64,000 nucleotides of DNA from Hyphomicrobiales bacterium. Its GTDB lineage: Bacteria > Pseudomonadota > Alphaproteobacteria > Rhizobiales > Beijerinckiaceae. Positions 62,509-64,000 of this stretch are shown here, piece after piece. Each line of letters begins with the position of its first letter. Position 1 is the stretch's first letter. Below the pieces are notes generated by a model. The model saw nothing but the letters and a program-made list of their open reading frames with translations. It did no database searches and was not told the origin of the DNA. Both the position numbers and the translations under genes were made by a program. The DNA is taken from positions 1-64,000 of the forward strand of contig UBZM01000068.1 in NCBI GenBank assembly GCA_900470095.1. The letters run 5' to 3'.

Positions 62509-63384
62509 TTATTGCGTGTCTTGCAAGGGCGCGGGCCGCCATGTCGCCAGGCTGCGCTCCAGCCGGGTCATCAGGTATTCGGCCAGCAGGGCGACAACCA
62601 TGATCACGACGATCGCGGCATACATGCCGGCAGAGTCGAAGGAGCCCTTGGCGATGTTGATCAGGAGCCCGATGCCATAACGTGCGCCAACGAACTCCCC
62701 GACGATCGCGCCGATGATGGCGAAGCCGAAGCTGACATGCAGCGAGGCGAAGATCCAGCTCATCGCCGAGGGGATCACCACCGAGCGCGTCAGCTGCCAG
62801 CCGCGCGCACCGAGGATCTGGGCGTTGGCGATCAGGTTGCGGTCGGCCTCGCGCACGCCCTGGAAGGCGTTGGCGAAGACGACGAAGAACACCATGACGA
62901 AGGACAGGGCGACCTTGGAAGCGAGGCCGAGCCCGAAGACCATGATGAAGATCGGTGCCAGAACCACACGAGGAATCGAGTTGATCACCTTGATATAGAT
63001 CGAGAAGATGTCGGCGAGCATGCGGTTGCGGCCGAGCGCGATGCCGACGACGATGCCGGCGATCGAGCCCGTCGCGAAGCCGATCAGCGATTCCTCCATC
63101 GTCACCCAGAGATGGAACCAGAGCGGTCCTTCCGAGGTGCCCTCGAAGATCCATTCGACCAGGCGCGACCAGATCGCACTCGGGCTCGAGAAGAAGAACT
63201 CGTCGATGATGCCGGTGCGCGCGCCGATCTCCCAGCCGCCGAGGAAGGCGAGCAGGATGGCCCAGCGCCAGAACAGGACGAGCTGCGTGCGGCGGCGCGC
63301 CGCCTTGGCGGCGGCGGCCTCGATCTCGGCGTCGGACGTCCCGGCGCGATAGACCGGCCCGGAGGCGATTGCGATATCGGCCAT
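62509..63384 (-). CDS. NitT/TauT-family ABC transporter permease (SsuC/TauC-like)
   Basis: This 291-residue protein has a cytoplasmic N-terminal stretch (ASGPVYRAGTSDAEIEAAAA) and six membrane helices. The permease EAA loop reads IANAQILGARGWQLTRSVVIPSAMSWIF. FEGTSEGPLWFHLWVTMEESLIGFATG is characteristic of the SsuC/TauC/ThiX group, which imports nitrate, sulfonates, taurine or pyrimidine precursors. The ATPase gene is directly upstream on the same strand (11-base gap). The substrate-binding protein gene must lie outside the window. Confidence 0.9.
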   Translation of the reverse strand: MADIAIASGPVYRAGTSDAEIEAAAAKAARRRTQLVLFWRWAILLAFLGGWEIGARTGIIDEFFFSSPSAIWSRLVEWIFEGTSEGPLWFHLWVTMEESLIGFATGSIAGIVVGIALGRNRMLADIFSIYIKVINSIPRVVLAPIFIMVFGLGLASKVALSFVMVFFVVFANAFQGVREADRNLIANAQILGARGWQLTRSVVIPSAMSWIFASLHVSFGFAIIGAIVGEFVGARYGIGLLINIAKGSFDSAGMYAAIVVIMVVALLAEYLMTRLERSLATWRPAPLQDTQ

Positions 63385-63395
63385 GTCGATGCTCC

Positions 63396-64000
63396 CTAGG
63401 CTGCGCGGGCTTCGTCGCGGGCGGCGCCGCGCTGCACTTCGTCGCGCAGATCGTCCCAGATCGTCTTGGACAGGGCGATGAAGTCCTGCTCGTAGCGGAT
63501 TTCGCTGACAATGCGCGGGCGCGGCAGATCGACGGGATAGACCGATTTCACCGTCGCGGGCCCCGAGGTCAGCACATAGACCTTGTCGGCAAGCGCAATC
63601 GCTTCTTCCAGGTCATGCGTCACGAAGACGACCGAGGCCTTCGCCTCCGACCACAGGTCGAGCAGCACGTCGTGCATCAGCACGCGCGTCTGCACGTCGA
63701 GGGCCGAGAAGGGCTCGTCCATCAGCAGGATCTGCGGCTCGTTGATGAAGGTCTGCGCCAGCGAGACGCGCTTGCGCATGCCGCCGGAGAGCTGGTGCGG
63801 ATATTTCGTCTCATGACCGGTCAGGTGGACCCGCGCCAGCCATTTCTTGGCCTTCGCATAGGCCTCGTCGCGCGGCATTCCGCGAAAGAGCGGGCCGGCC
63901 ACGACATTGTCGATCACATTGCGCCAGGGAAACAGCGCATCGGTCTGGAAGGCGAAGCCGATGCGCGGGTCGATGCCGTCGACCGGTTCGCCGAACAGGC
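63396..64000 (-). CDS. NitT/TauT-family ABC transporter ATP-binding protein, partial (N-terminus beyond the window)
   Basis: The reverse frame is open to the last base of the window. The visible 200 residues begin LFGEPVDGIDPRIG and include the Q-loop GFAFQTDALFPWRNV, signature LSGGMRKRVSLAQTF, Walker B ILLMDEPFSALD and H-loop FVTHDLEEAIALADKVYVL. The Walker A lies beyond base 64000. The GGMRKR form of the signature and the FPWRNV element fit the SsuB/TauB group. A GTG at 63915-63917 is only an internal codon. It energises the permease encoded at 62509-63384. Confidence 0.9.
   Translation of the reverse strand, partial: LFGEPVDGIDPRIGFAFQTDALFPWRNVIDNVVAGPLFRGMPRDEAYAKAKKWLARVHLTGHETKYPHQLSGGMRKRVSLAQTFINEPQILLMDEPFSALDVQTRVLMHDVLLDLWSEAKASVVFVTHDLEEAIALADKVYVLTSGPATVKSVYPVDLPRPRIVSEIRYEQDFIALSKTIWDDLRDEVQRGAARDEARAA

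Overview
The window is about 65% GC by eye, with densely packed genes, many ABC uptake operons, and IclR, LysR and TetR regulators next to catabolic operons. It also carries a PruR/DcpA-type pterin-signalling pair. Together these suggest a free-living alphaproteobacterium of the Hyphomicrobiales, plausibly Bosea-like. That placement is inferred from gene content and not proven. The window opens inside an ATP-dependent DNA ligase gene and ends inside an ABC ATPase gene. I saw no tRNA, rRNA, CRISPR array or intact mobile element.

Layout. 1-13.5 kb holds mixed housekeeping and accessory genes: ligase tail, outer-membrane barrel, O-antigen ligase-like protein, a decayed IS21 transposase, a VOC protein, a DegP-like protein that has lost its catalytic residues, a peroxiredoxin, gamma-glutamyltransferase, a BisC-type molybdoenzyme, a PAP2 phosphatase and a frameshifted ClpP-like membrane protein. 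13.7-18.5 kb is a phosphonate operon (iron alcohol dehydrogenase, phnD, phnC, phnE) with a divergent LysR gene. 18.5-23 kb holds a TetR gene with a double operator facing a saccharopine dehydrogenase-like gene, then a SulP transporter. 23-37.8 kb is a CoA-thioester catabolic region. An IclR-controlled forward operon (two acyl-CoA dehydrogenases, quinone reductase, thioesterase, two SDRs, an APH-type kinase) resembles the 4-hydroxyacyl-CoA kinase/ACAD11 route. It converges on a reverse operon (PotABCD-like importer, acyl-CoA ligase, crotonase) that has its own TetR gene. 37.8-47.4 kb is a second IclR-linked operon: amidohydrolase, complete Dpp-type peptide importer and NDP-forming acyl-CoA synthetase.

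47.7-52 kb is the most striking part. folE and a variant 6-pyruvoyl-tetrahydropterin synthase gene are divergent from pruR and dcpA, which encode a periplasmic pterin-binding SUOX-fold protein and a membrane GGDEF-EAL enzyme. Pterin synthesis, pterin sensing and c-di-GMP turnover therefore share one locus. 52.4-60.1 kb is a poorly characterised envelope or glycan locus: an intact P-loop kinase-like gene, a methyltransferase gene, a 973-residue fusion (degenerate P-loop domain, Wzx-like flippase, methyltransferase) and a HpnP-like B12/radical SAM gene. They are separated by unusually long non-coding gaps that carry a recurring CATCCT...AGGATG dyad. 60.3-64 kb holds a TctD/TctE-like two-component system and a NitT/TauT-type importer.
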